From Crotalaria pallida (Eukaryota; Streptophyta; Magnoliopsida; Fabales; Fabaceae), in assembly GCA_037953625.1 (NCBI GenBank), contig CM075653.1:4650001-4714000 (forward strand): a stretch of 64,000 nucleotides of DNA, read 5' to 3'. Below are positions 23,504 to 34,380 of this stretch, in pieces. The notes under the pieces are model-generated. The model was not told the origin of the DNA. It did no database searches and worked only from the letters and a program-made list of their open reading frames with translations. Made by a program: the position numbers and the translations under genes. How positions within the stretch are numbered: the stretch's first letter is position 1; every line of letters begins with the position of its first letter.

Positions 23504-24441
23504 ATGACAACACCTATAACGAAATTGGTTCCAACAGACATTAGAAGTTTCAACATACACATTTGTGAACACAACCAGGAAGACGAAACTGAGGTTTGTG
23601 TCCCCTTCAACTATTATTCCATGTCTTTCTATTTATTATTTCATCTATTTGTGTGCAACTGCTTCTTTAAGACTTAACTGTCTCTTATTAACACCAGAAG
23701 CTTCCTACTGAATTTGTCCAATGTTTTTCCCAATCTTTACCAAACCCAATCATTCTGGAGCTACCAACAAAACGAACATGGAAGGTTGAGCTTGACTGTC
23801 ATGATGGTGACGTGTGGCTCAAAGAGGGATGGAACCAATTTATCTCAGATCTTTCCCTACAACAGAACCATATCTTGACCTTCACCTACACTGACAGATC
23901 AGTTTTCATCGTCAAAGCATGGGAGTATCAGTTCTGCTCCGAAATTCAGTATCCATTTGGTAAGATCTTTGCAAACTTCCTCAATATGGTTTTTATAACA
24001 TTTACTTTATAAAACTACTGATTAATCTCCGTCATCCAGGGGGGAGGAAGACACATCAACTTTCAACATAACCATTAAAGATTACATGATAGAGGCAGAC
24101 TCCTCGGTATTTTACAATCTACCCATATTTTGTACATTTACCCATTTCAAAGGTTCTATGTATTAATATTAATGGATCTTACTTTTCAGCCTCTGCCACG
24201 CACTTATTTTCAAGATTACATCAGTTCAAACAAGGAACATGAAGCAATTTTAGTCCACAAAAACAATTGCAAAGTTGTGACAATGTGTTCTCATCCAAAA
24301 AAGTCGACGTGTTTTTTAACACACGGGTGGAAGATATTTGCTCTACATAATGGATTCAGTGATGATGAAGAATACCAGATTAAGGTTTACCGTCACGGTG
24401 GTGGGAAAATCATGATGGAATTCCACAACATTACAATTTGA
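23504..24441 (+). pseudogene. Two-B3-domain (REM-like) DNA-binding protein gene, probable frameshift
   Basis: Exon 1 is 23504-23593 (MTTPITKLVPTDIRSFNIHI). Exon 2 is 23698-23959 and encodes a good B3 domain: KLPTEFVQCFSQSLPNPIIL, RTWKVELDCHDGDVWLKEGW, FISDLSL and YTDRSVFIVKAWE. Exon 3 (about 24040-24106, EEDTSTFNITIKDYMIEADS) and exon 4 (24190-24441, ending ITI and TGA) encode a second, weaker B3 fold with THGWKIFALHNGFSDDEEYQ. B3 proteins are plant transcription factors. The exon 2 to exon 3 junction does not keep frame: five Gs follow the AG at 24038-24039, two more than the phase allows. Either an indel in the G run broke the gene or a different junction is used. Protein length would be about 225 residues. 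Confidence 0.7.
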
Positions 24442-24833
24442 CACCTCTTATTTCATGTAACTTGGTCTGTTGATGACATTTTTGTGGTGGACAGAAGCCA
24501 CATTCTATGTACATTGACCACTTGTTATTACTAGTGATGTTTGTGATTAAGTTAAATTTCTGTGTAGAACCAAGTTATATGTTTCATAATTTTGCTACCC
24601 TCATCAATATTCAAATTACATAATACTATATTTTTTAAACAAAGAAGTTCTGATTTATTTCATAAGTAAACAAATAAAAAAATTAAACTCCGATTTATTT
24701 CATAAGTAAACAAATATGAATATTAAACAATACTCTCAACCAGAGAAATAGTTTAGCAATACACCAGAAATACAAAAACAATGCAACACGTGCATAACTC
24801 TGTACAATCCAACTGAAAGGTGCACAATGTGAG
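24442..24833. other. Noncoding stretch with short direct repeats
   Basis: A 27-base phrase (GATTTATTTCATAAGTAAAC and following) occurs twice at about 24651 and 24692. GTGCACAATGTGAGTTG occurs at about 24822 and 24867. No exon is seen before 24834. Confidence 0.5.
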
Positions 24834-24866
24834 TTGCTAGAACTAGTTAGTCTGATTCATATAAAA

Positions 24867-25031
24867 AGTGCACAATGTGAGTTGTGTACTTGTGTTGCAA
24901 AAGAGCCACAGACCACCATACATGCTTCAACCATTCGAAGGAAATTAATTGATCATCAAGGTCAAGTTATATCCATCGTCAAGTTGGACAAGAAGGATAA
25001 AGTCATGAACATGCATAGTTCCTTTTGGTAA
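24867..25031 (+). other. Open frame of unknown origin next to the SMC6 fragment
   Basis: About 53 codons read AQCELCTCVAKEPQTTIHAS, then TIRRKLIDHQGQVISIVKLD, then KKDKVMNMHSSFW and a stop. The charge pattern looks like a protein exon, but I cannot name it. It ends exactly where the antisense SMC6 homology begins, suggesting a capture breakpoint. Confidence 0.3.
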
Positions 25032-25351
25032 ACTTGTTGCCTTCTTACAATCTTGCGACGTTTTTTCTCATACAGCATCCTAAGATCATCAATTGATTCA
25101 GAGTGCCTACAAAGGGAAACAAAAAAGAAAGAAAATCATTAAAAAGAATCTTGACAGAAGATTCTCCTTGGCTGTAGTAACATGGTAAGCTTAAAGAATA
25201 TTATAATTCCATGCCTTTGGCTCTCCTGCCTAAGTCTCTGATTTAGTTTTTCTAATTGGGCACTGATTTGCTCTGGGGTGCTCCCATCAGAACCTCCAAA
25301 TGAATCAAGTTCTTTCTCACAGCAAATTATGGAAGCCTTTTTAATGTTCTC
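25029..25351 (-). pseudogene. Fragment of SMC6 (SMC5/6 complex subunit)
   Basis: Two exons are seen on the minus strand. Exon 25215-25351 encodes ENIKKASIICCEKELDSFGG, SDGSTPEQISAQLEKLNQRL and RQESQR. Exon 25029-25106 encodes HSESIDDLRMLYEKKRRKIV and RRQQVYQ. This matches the C-terminal coiled-coil part of plant SMC6, including the conserved GGSDGSTPEQ and HSESIDDLRM blocks. The intron is kept, so the piece was copied as genomic DNA. The donor reads AAAG|GCATGG, a GC instead of GT. The homology stops abruptly at about 25029, before the ATPase C-terminal lobe, so no functional protein can be made. Confidence 0.8.
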
Positions 25352-25356
25352 CTACA

Positions 25357-26149
25357 CTGTCAACCAAAGTTAGTATCAGCAACATGTAGAATTATAGATG
25401 CAAGAATAAAGATGCAACTATGTTTATTATGACTGATAGTAGAATCAGAATGCATAGGGACATAAAGCAGCTTATGTAGAAGACTTCATCACACAGACAT
25501 GACACGCATACAAAAGACTGAGTAATAAGTAAGATGCACTTTCAATTCATAACATGATCATGTTTTTTGACTAGTAACACAGATTTTAAGGCACCAAGGG
25601 GAGGGGTATACAAACAAAATATGAAGAATGATAGAAATAATTCTCTTGAGCAAAGAAACGCAATTAAAAAGATCAAGAATCAGAAACTAGGAAGCAAATC
25701 AAACTTAAAACATGGAGCACCCAAAGTAGCAAGGCCTAATGAACATGTTATCTTAAAACATGTACTAGATTATAGTAGCCCTCACTGTCTAAAGTAGCAT
25801 AATAACTCGACAGATAGAAAAACTCTAAACTAACCCAATACAGCGCATACTATGTAATTTTCAATGGGACATTCTCAAGCTAGGAACAATTAAAATAGTT
25901 TCAATTGCAGGTTTAATTCATTCGGTTCAAAGCACTGTGTCATATCTGCTGCTATGTTTTGTTATAATGTTATACAGTTTTAAAGACCATTCTCAAGCTC
26001 TTTGAACTTTGAGAGATCAAGTTTTTCAAACCCTTGGTGCTTCCTTTGCTACTTCACAAAATCAAAGCAATACTCTCAATTCTATAACATAGGACAACAA
26101 TGGAAGTGGAATCTATAAACACACCATATTAATTAAATGAAAGGGGAAA
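25357..26149. other. Probable intronic or captured noncoding sequence
   Basis: AT-rich sequence upstream (minus strand) of the SMC6 exons. It contains a 76-codon Lys/Asn-rich open frame (25567-25797, +) that I consider chance. Confidence 0.4.
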
Positions 26150-26440
26150 TTACAAACCCTAATCCCAAATCTTCTCACGAAAAAAAGGAAATCGATGCTT
26201 CGAGATCTAAATCCACCCAGCGCTGATTTGAGCCACGTGCAGAGCAGAACCACTGTTGACGTTGATGGCTACAATTTTTTTCACCACGAGGGACATGACA
26301 CAACGACTCTTCATGGATCTTCTGTGGTATCTGGATGATGCTGACGAGTGAGGGGGTCAGTCGTCACAGTGAGAGAGCGACTGTGACACAGCGAGGAGAC
26401 GAAGAAGATGAACGATGAACCCCACTCAGCCTAAACAGGG
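26150..26440 (-). promoter_or_regulatory. Leader-like GC-rich stretch facing the SMC6 fragment
   Basis: On the minus strand this is a C/T-rich, GC-richer stretch that ends GGGATTAGGGTTTGTAATTT, a common look for a plant 5' leader followed by a donor. It could be the captured first exon of the same source gene or part of the transposon's end. Not proven. Confidence 0.3.
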
Positions 26441-27309
26441 AAGATGATAGTTGATAAAAACATGATAAACCTGAGAAAAATATACACTCAACAACATAAT
26501 CACCATGTTAAATTATTATTAGCTTTTTTATTTTTCTTCATATGGGTCAAAAATTACGTTTGCCCAAAAAAATTCCAAAATGGCCCATTCCATATACCGG
26601 CCCATTCAAAGCAAATCGTCTTTTCATTTTTTTTTAAAATGAACAATACATAACCGTATTGTTACCTGTATAAACGTTTGCAGGTTTTTGATCTGGACCG
26701 TCAATTTCGTATTCCGCCGAGATCAATGGCTTACATGCATGGCACCAGCGGTGGTGCCAATTTTTTTGTCACCACTTCAAACGTTAACGTAGTAGCTAGC
26801 CAACCTGCTTTTTGGTTTGTGAATAGAAATAAGAAGATTTATTTGTTTGCTTGTTATTTATATTGGTTAGACTGATTATGCCTCTGCAATTACTAATTGC
26901 CAAGTTTTTTTAAAGTTTTTTCGAATGGATCATTCTATGTGGTTGGTTGGTTGGTGTACACTGCATCCTTTCTTTTAGACTTGGGAAGGCACCTTTTATT
27001 GTCTCCAAAAATGTTGTACATAAAGATAGACTTAGAAGTTGTGAACATTACAGCATATGATAGATTCAGGGTAAACTTTTCATGTTGCAGATGAAATACT
27101 AAAATAATAGCACACTAAAACAATAGAATGGTTTTTTTCTTTCTGATTCTTATATGTCCAACATTAGTAAATCAGGATATATTTCCAACAGAGATGTGTT
27201 AGAACGAAGTGTGTATTTTGAAGTTTCCAACACCTTGAAATCAGAAACAATTTAACATTAAGAATACTTTAGACTTTTTCACGAAAAAATGGAGCTAAGA
27301 AATTCAATA
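26441..27309. other. Intergenic, nothing recognised
   Basis: AT-rich, no exon with both splice sites and a recognisable protein, and no terminal inverted repeat found. Confidence 0.4.
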
Positions 27310-27602
27310 CTCCCTCTGGTCCTATGTAGGGCACATTCTAGAAGAAATCTTTGGTCTTATATATAGAGCACTTTATATTTCCTATGCATCATTAATTATT
27401 TTTTCTCTTTTTTGTCCTTATTAAATGTTTTGACTAACTATGTTTTTTTTGTTATTCATTAATGAATGTGAACTTCCCAAGTAAAATGAAGGGGGTAAAA
27501 TTGTAATGTTACAATATATTCTCATAAAATTCACAAAACTAATCACTTTCATTGGTTCGGGGAATATGGTTAAGTATGCCCTATATATAGGACCGGAGGG
27601 AG
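27310..27602. mobile_element. Stowaway-type MITE, 293 bp
   Basis: It begins CTCCCTCTGGTCCTATGTAG and ends ATAGGACCGGAGGGAG, with TA on both sides (27308-27309 and 27603-27604). The interior matches the MITE at 30032-30304 (CACATTCTAGAAG near the left end and GGTTAAGTATGCCCTAT near the right), so the two are one family. Confidence 0.85.
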
Positions 27603-28967
27603 TAGTGAATACCAAAAATTAAAACTCTTAAAATATACTTTGAGAACTAAAATGTGGGCTTAGGAACTAAAACTCAACGCACTTTGAAGCAAGCAGCTAA
27701 GTGAAGGCTCATCTTCTCTCTTAGCCCATGTTAGGAAACCTTGAATAGGCATTATTGTGAGGTTTCTCTTATCAAAATAGAGAAATTGTGTTTATGTAGG
27801 GTCGGGGTTGAAAAAATTAGTTATTATTATTAATAATTAATAATATATTGAAAATGTAAATATGATATACTTTTTATAACTACCCCTATATAGATATAGA
27901 GGAGCTTATGATATTTGGTAAATACGATATACTTTTTATACTTTCTATGTAGGTTTAGAAATGTGATTAAGCTAACATTTTTGTTTTTTGTTTTTTGTTT
28001 TTTTTTTTTTTGGTAAATAGATATTAAAGTGGGTGTTAATGATTGATTGTGGTGGTGAAGAAAAAATGAAGATGAAAGTAGAAAGGAAAAAGAAGAAGAA
28101 TGATGGTTGAAGAAGATGATAAAGCTTAGAAATAAAGGTGGAATGATGTGACGGTGATAGGCAATTTTGGAAGAAGAAAGAAGAGGTAAAAAAAGCAAAA
28201 CGTAAGTTGAACTTAGTTGCCCAAAAAAAGCCGTTTTGGTAGGGAGAGGACCAATAGGTGAACAAAAGTAAATTTGAGGAATCAATTTAAAACAAATAAA
28301 TAATTTAGGGGACTGAAAAAAAAAAAGTTTGACAATTTTTTTTATCTTATATTATCCTATATTTCTTAGTTAATCAAATTAAATGTACCCAATATCTGTT
28401 CCACAAGGACGGTAAAAAATTGCAAAAGTCAATAAATTTAGAAGACATGCATTTAATAGTTTATTTAACATCAATCAATTATCAAACAACTAATTTAATG
28501 CATTTTATATTTATCAATAATTCACAATTCAAAGTTTGTAATTTTTAGTCATTTTCATTAATTACTTCAACTTAAGTTTCTAACAAAAAAAATTAGCATT
28601 TTTTATTACCCTTGTAGGATCGGGGTTTAAATATCACTAAAATAATTACAAGCTATTGATATATCCCTTTTGAAGCTTCAACGACCGCAACTTAGTGATG
28701 CACTATATATTGATTAATTGCAATACCATTTTCGAATATTATACTAGCTTAGTGCACCATGATACTAGCTACTTACACTTACGCTTTATGTGTATACATA
28801 TTAAGTGCACCATGGATACTATATCTGTTATGAAGATCGGTTTTGCTTCCATCCAAAACAAAACACACGTTGATATGCTCTTAATATGTATTTATACACG
28901 CTTCTCTTCTTTTTCATTAACATGAATTCGCACAAAGAAATTTTGTCTCATTAAAAATTGAGATTAA
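27603..28967. other. Intergenic AT-rich sequence
   Basis: The stretch 27683-27785 resembles 2140-2165 plus 3968-4050 joined directly, part of the dispersed duplication. A purine-rich stretch at 28040-28200 gives chance open frames on the minus strand. No gene is supported. Confidence 0.4.
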
Positions 28968-30029
28968 TGAGTATGCACTAACGGTGTAAAGTTTTTTATA
29001 TAATCAGTCCATCATCTACCATCCCTTTGTATTATTTTAATCTAAAAATCAACGACCATAAACAGTTGAATAATGGATGATGCACTGATGATGTTGTTTC
29101 GGACAGAATAATTATTTTTGGCCTTCATTCAATTAAAGAAAGAATAAACAAAATTAAGAGAAGGCCCAAGAAAGTGTAGACCCAAAGTCTAGAAGGAAGC
29201 CCTTCCACATGACCAGATCAGGATGAGAAAGACATCCCTCCCCCAGAGCGTCCCCTCCAGGCAGCAAAGGTGAAGGAACATGAAGTCCCAAGGCAAAGTC
29301 TTCTCCAACAAGCTTTTTCACTCTTGGGCCTCACACTCAATCAGGAAATGTCACTCAATATGTCACTAATGGAAATTGTGCTATTTCAATCAACAACAAA
29401 AATGAAATTACTTGTATGCTGAAGGTAACAGTGTAAACCAGTGGGTAAAGAGGTGATCAGTATAGTAACCAGCAGATCAAGGGGAAAGAAACGTGAAGGT
29501 CAAGTTGATGTTCAAGTATAAAAGGAGATCCAAAGCATTAGCAAAAGGAAAAGCCAACCTCATCCTATTCAATGAGAACCAAAGTGAAAGTAAACCAAAG
29601 GAGAGGGAAAAATACTGATACTGAAATACTGTATCGTAGTATGGAGGAAGATAAGAGAAAGACGTCCTATCAAGAGTTATCCTTTCTTGTCTGTAAAAGT
29701 AAAAACAAATCAGCAAAACCCACAAAACACTGAACTACAACAACGACACAAACACAACGACTCAAAAGAGAGGAGATGCAGTAGAGAGCTTGAGGGAGAT
29801 AATCAAAGGGCGTCCTATCAAAAATCATTATTTCTTTGTATTACTCCACTGTATACTTGCCCTTTGTAACAAATACTCCTCTCTCTTGTATCCCTCTTCA
29901 GTGTTCAATGAAATGAGGTCATTGATTTCATTAAGTTTACGAACCCACTTGCATTTCATAATTCTTCTCTAGAATCATGATTTCCTGGCAGAAACAGATG
30001 TAAAAAACATTTATAGCGTCGATGCATTA
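28968..30029. mobile_element. Unclassified MITE interrupted by a solo LTR
   Basis: The outer parts (28968-29094 and 30002-30029) join to a ~150-base palindromic element beginning TGCACTAACGGTGTAAAG and ending with a TGCAT motif. Two uninterrupted relatives occur at 39245-39418 and 55690-55855. The LTR at 29095-29996 sits inside it. Confidence 0.7.
29095..29996. mobile_element. Solo LTR, 902 bp, with GATGT target-site duplication
   Basis: It starts TGTTTCGGACAG and ends GGCAGAAACA, giving the six-base inverted termini TGTTTC/GAAACA. GATGT occurs on both sides (29090-29094 and 29997-30001). A TATA-like TATAAAAGGAG at about 29518 suggests the plus strand is the sense strand. No internal domain or second LTR is present, so recombination between two LTRs has removed the rest. 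Size suggests Ty1/copia, but that is not shown. Confidence 0.88.
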
Positions 30030-30031
30030 TA

Positions 30032-30304
30032 CTCCCTTCGGTCCTATTTATAAGTCACATTCTAGAAGGATTTTTTGGTCCTATTTATAAGTCACTTTGT
30101 ATTTTCTAGGAGACATTTATTGTTATTTTCTCTTATTTGCCCTTTGCCCATTAATGTGAAGTAATACATTGTGAAATTCCCTATGCAAGTTAAGAGGGTA
30201 AGATTGTAACGTTGAAGTATTTTTTTAAAGTTTCAAGAAACCTAACTACCCTCCTTGGTCTGTGTGATATGGTTAAGTATGCCCTATAAATAGGACCAGA
30301 GGAG
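30032..30304. mobile_element. Stowaway-type MITE, 273 bp
   Basis: Ends CTCCCTTCGGTCCTATTTAT and AAATAGGACCAGAGGAG are inverted, with TA at 30030-30031 and 30305-30306. It is the same family as 27310-27602 and is inserted directly at the edge of the interrupted MITE. Confidence 0.85.
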
Positions 30305-30992
30305 TACATTTTCTATTAAAAACTTCAAATGCTTCCAAGAGTTGATGATGATTTGTTAAATATGGAGTATCAACCATAATTGTCGCTGCGCAATCAAATC
30401 TGCTCCCACCATTTTGTTTTGGAACCATGCAACTCATCAACTTGATGAAAAACATTTTGATGAGAACCACGTCCACTCCAGCTATAGTAAATTAGTCATC
30501 CCAATCAATCACGTATCACTATTCAAAAGAGTGGCTGGTGACAAAATAATTTCCACCTCAACTTGGACGATTCACACACAACACGAGTCTCCCAAGTCCC
30601 ATGCGATTGACACATGAAATTAGTGGTTGAAATTGAATGAGGTTTGAAATTGAAATTTCGATCTTTGGTTATGTACAATAAATTGAAATCATAATTCCAC
30701 ACCCAATTTTATAAAATTAAATATGAGGATAAGAAGTTAATTAAAAATAGTAAAGAAACCTAAAAAAAATTAAATTCATTATAACTTGAATCATTAAATG
30801 TTTAATTTTTCTATAAAAATGTACTTTTTTAGCCTTTTATAGTTTATACTCAGCCCTTGAGGTTAATAAAATCCTTAAATTATAACCACAAATAAAAAAC
30901 TCAGTTTTTATGCCTAAACATCATAATTACAATTTTATGCTTTGTATAATTGAGTATCAAGAGTTTAAAAATAAAACACGTTACCTCTCCAC
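30305..30992. other. Intergenic AT-rich sequence
   Basis: Short open frames at 30273-30617 have no family resemblance. Nothing else is recognised. Confidence 0.4.
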
Positions 30993-31315
30993 TGTTAAGG
31001 TTCAATCTCAAAACCAATTGGCAATGAGAGTAGTAGCCCAACAGGTATTTAAACCATGCCATATATTATGAGGCAGACGATGTGGGACTTCCAACACGCC
31101 CCCTCCAACGAAGCCTGCCGGACCAAACAAAGGGTATCTATTGACCCATAACAAAGGGCAACTTTTGGCCCATAACAACCGGAAAGAAGTTGGGCTCTGG
31201 TTCTGATACCATGTTAAGGTTCCATCTCAAAACTGATTGGCAATGAGAGGAGTAGCCCAACAGGTATTTAAACCATGCCATATATTATGAGACAGGCGAT
31301 GTGAGACTTCCAACA
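30993..31315 (-). mobile_element. TRIM element: 323 bp with two 104-bp LTRs
   Basis: Direct repeats 30993-31096 and 31212-31315 are each 104 bases and nearly identical, starting TGTTAAGGTTC and ending CTTCCAACA. On the minus strand the 5' LTR is followed by TGGTATCAGAAC, which fits the initiator-Met tRNA primer site. GGAGGGGGCG, a polypurine tract, precedes the 3' LTR. Flanks TCCAC (left) and TCCAT (right) are a TSD with one mismatch. There is no coding capacity. This is a textbook terminal-repeat retrotransposon in miniature. Confidence 0.88.
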
Positions 31316-32284
31316 TCCATTGGTGTACAATAAATATGGTAATTCGAGTTACTCGATTAGGTTCGGGTCATGATCAGGTTGAGCCAAAAATGATCAGATA
31401 AAATTGGGGGGAAAAAATATAGATGGTAGTGGCGGGCCACATATTAACTAGATCAGACAAGGTTTTAAGGTGATGTTAGCAGGTCGGTGAGCCCGACTGG
31501 TTTTGGTTATATTAAAACGGGTCCAAAGGTCCCAAATCAATTTAGATCATATTTTGAGAGTCTAAACTAATCTATGTGTCGGGTTTGTGTTAGTCGGTCC
31601 GATCCGATCGGACTTTTTTGACATTTCTAGTCCACCCCAATATTTTATTTTCCCCTATCATCACTATAGAAATCTTTTAATAATCATCATGACTCTCTTT
31701 TTCCCTCCCCTCTATTATCCACCACCACCACTAGAAAACATGATTCTTGGTAACAAACCACATAATGTCTCTAGTCTCTACAATACAAGCGATAACTATG
31801 GCACACAAAAAAAATTGTTGAGACAATGTACTCAAATGGTGACAACACGAGCCATGAACCATGGAATTTAATTAATTTAATTTTTTGAATTATACATCTT
31901 ATACTAAAATTATATAATTAAAAATTGAATTTGGAATTTCAATTTTACATTTTAATTTTTTATACAATCTAAATATAAAATCACAAATGCAACTCTATTC
32001 CAATTGGAATAGGAATAGGAATTATAAATTCAAACTGCGTGCAATTCCAATTCAGTGCATTAAATGGATACTTGTGTCAATTGTAATGATTATTCCTGTA
32101 TATTAGTATTATATTATGAAAAAAAAATTGACTGAGGTTCTTAATATCGTATTGAAAAAGTATGAAAAATCAACATAAAAAAAAAAAGTATGAAAAATGA
32201 TTAAATTATACAAGAAATCAATCTAAGAAAATTAAAAAGTTCCCCCTGTGGATGCTACTTGTAACAAAAGAAATCTAGCATCAG
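31316..32284. other. Intergenic sequence with possible hAT-like debris
   Basis: 31340-31635 carries CGGTCCGATCCGATCGG and ends TTTTGACATTTCTAG, reminiscent of a hAT end, but no partner end or TSD is seen. The rest is AT-rich. Confidence 0.3.
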
Positions 32285-32530
32285 ATCTTAATTGTGCCTA
32301 CTTTTTTTTTTTTTTTTTAACAGGTGGTGTCTGGGTTTCATAATTTTTATGGCTCAACTAATTCACTTTGGATTCGTGAACTGCGCGAGTCTTTGACTCA
32401 ACGATATGGATCTTCCCCAAAAATTGTTGTCTCACTAGGACTCGAACATTTGATTCTGAAATCCTTAAGCGCCCAGCAAATTTCCTCCGGGCCAATCCAC
32501 GTGTTAATTGTGCCTATTTTTGCAGCCTTA
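32285..32530 (-). mobile_element. tRNA-derived SINE-like element
   Basis: On the minus strand a tRNA-like head contains box-A-like sequence (TTGGCCCGGAGG) and a box-B-like GTTCGAGTCC, and the tail ends in AACAGGTGG/oligo(A) (the T-run 32301-32319 on the plus strand). It resembles the element at 38285-38450, which shares the GATGGTGTCTGG phrase near the tail. Confidence 0.5.
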
Positions 32531-33365
32531 GGCCATCCACAATAGTCAAATTCATTAGTATACTCTAATAGTCTAAATACACTTTGAAAATTAATGGAAT
32601 TTGTTGAAAAATCAAATATTCAAACCTCTCTACTTCTCTAGTACTGTCAACGGACACCGCTATGATGAATAGCTTTAAATGGGTGAACAATTAAAACCGA
32701 CAACCCCTTTAAATTGAAATTGAAACAAGAGTACTCGTATAATGGTTATGTTTTGACAGTTGCTTTCAATTTATTGATTTGGTAATAAGTTATTAGAATT
32801 ATTTTTTCTGGTTTTGAATATAAGTAAATAAAAATATTTTATTTATGGTCTTAAATATAATCAAAATTTAACTAACTTTTTATTTCCAATATAATTATTC
32901 CTAAAATATCTCAACAAAGTGGTTGTATCATTTAATTTTTGTTTCATTCCCAGTACATCTTTTCTAAAATGGTCTATTTCTTTTGTGAACTCAAAAAAGT
33001 TAAATACACTCAACTAACTTTCTTAATACTTGCAAAATTAGTTATTTTGGCTTATATATGAGACCGGATGGAGTATTTAGTGAAAAAATAAAATAAGTTT
33101 AACTTTCAAAAATGAATCCTATAGCTTTTGAAACCTACTTTTCAGAAAGCTATGTTAAGTAACTTTTAAGAAAATTGAAAGATTTTTCAATAAATTATAT
33201 CTCAATTACGTCCTTTAGTTTTTTCTTAATTATTATCATATATCTTGATCAAATTATATCGTTTAACTTATTTAACAAATTTCAGCTAGTTGTACAACTA
33301 ATTTTGTGAAATAGCTCTACTTCAATAAGTTAGTTATACAATTATAAGCTTTCAGCTACAATCTA

Positions 33366-33667
33366 CTCCCTCTATACCTTAAGACTGTATAAGTCACTTT
33401 TACTTAATCCACGCAGATTAAGAAAAATAATTATTACTTTCAAATTTATCAAAAAAGTATGTTGTCATTCCAAAGGTACTCCTATTTAAAACTTTACAAC
33501 TCTATTCATTTCTCTCTTTGTTGTAATTATTACCCTACCACCCTATGCAATTATGAGGAGTGTATTTGGAATAAACCTTTTAATACTACCTAGATATTCT
33601 AAAACGACTTATAAAAATGAACATTAATTCTACCAAAATGATGCCCTATAATAAAGGACGGAGGAAG
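33366..33667. mobile_element. Stowaway-like MITE, decayed
   Basis: It begins CTCCCTCTATACCTTAAGAC after TA (33364-33365) and ends AAAGGACGGAGGAAG, but the right TA is mutated to TG. The body is similar in layout to the other Stowaway copies. Confidence 0.6.
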
Positions 33668-33982
33668 TGTTATCAACTATAAACTCACATCTATCTATTA
33701 TAAACTCAATGATATAAGCTAATTTGTCAAATAGATTCAATCTCTCCATCTCTACGTATAAACATTCACGGTGGACTTTCCAATAAATTAAAAAAAAATA
33801 GTTATTATTGTTAATAGAATTAGAAATACTAACAATTAGTATTATATTTTTATAAAATTACTCTTATAATTATTTTTGAACCCTATAAATATTGATAAAA
33901 AGATATATTTGTAAAAAAAAAATACTCTAATTAATATTATTGAAAATTGCGATAACAATTTATAACAATTAACAAAATAACC

Positions 33983-33984
<2 letters not shown>

Positions 33985-34029
<45 letters not shown>
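33985..34029. repeat. (TA)n microsatellite
   Basis: About 22 uninterrupted TA units. Confidence 0.95.
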
Positions 34030-34031
<2 letters not shown>

Positions 34032-34052
34032 TGAATTCTTCTTTTATGAACA

Positions 34053-34380
34053 TAGAGACAAAGAGTATGGCATTTGCTGGCTGAGATCATGAGGAACCAA
34101 TTAAAATTAACAAACCCTTTGAAAGGGTAGTAGCTGGTGAAAAAAAGGGTGCTTTTATTGAGGCATAACTGTTGTCATCATTAATTAGTAATAAAATACG
34201 TAATTAAGTCTCGTGGTGTCACCATCCAAAACCAACCTAACCAATGCCAAACCTCCTCTCCCATACCATAATTTCAATTGAAGCACTTTTTGCCTGTGCT
34301 GTGCCGCCTCATCACTGGCGCCAAAGTCAAAATTGCTTATTCAAACAAGCTAATAGGAGTATAATTAAGCAGCAATGACC
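34053..34380. repeat. Second copy of the 4505-4830 segment
   Basis: It shares long runs with 4505-4830 in the same orientation, including AGTAGTAGCTGGTGAAAAA, TAACTGTTGTCATCATTA and CCAAACCTC-like blocks. The copy is not accompanied here by the V-ATPase F gene. Confidence 0.7.

Noticed and set aside
27830..28285. 151-codon frame on the minus strand
   Set aside because: Ser/Phe/Leu/His-rich translation of a purine-rich noncoding stretch; no splice or domain support.
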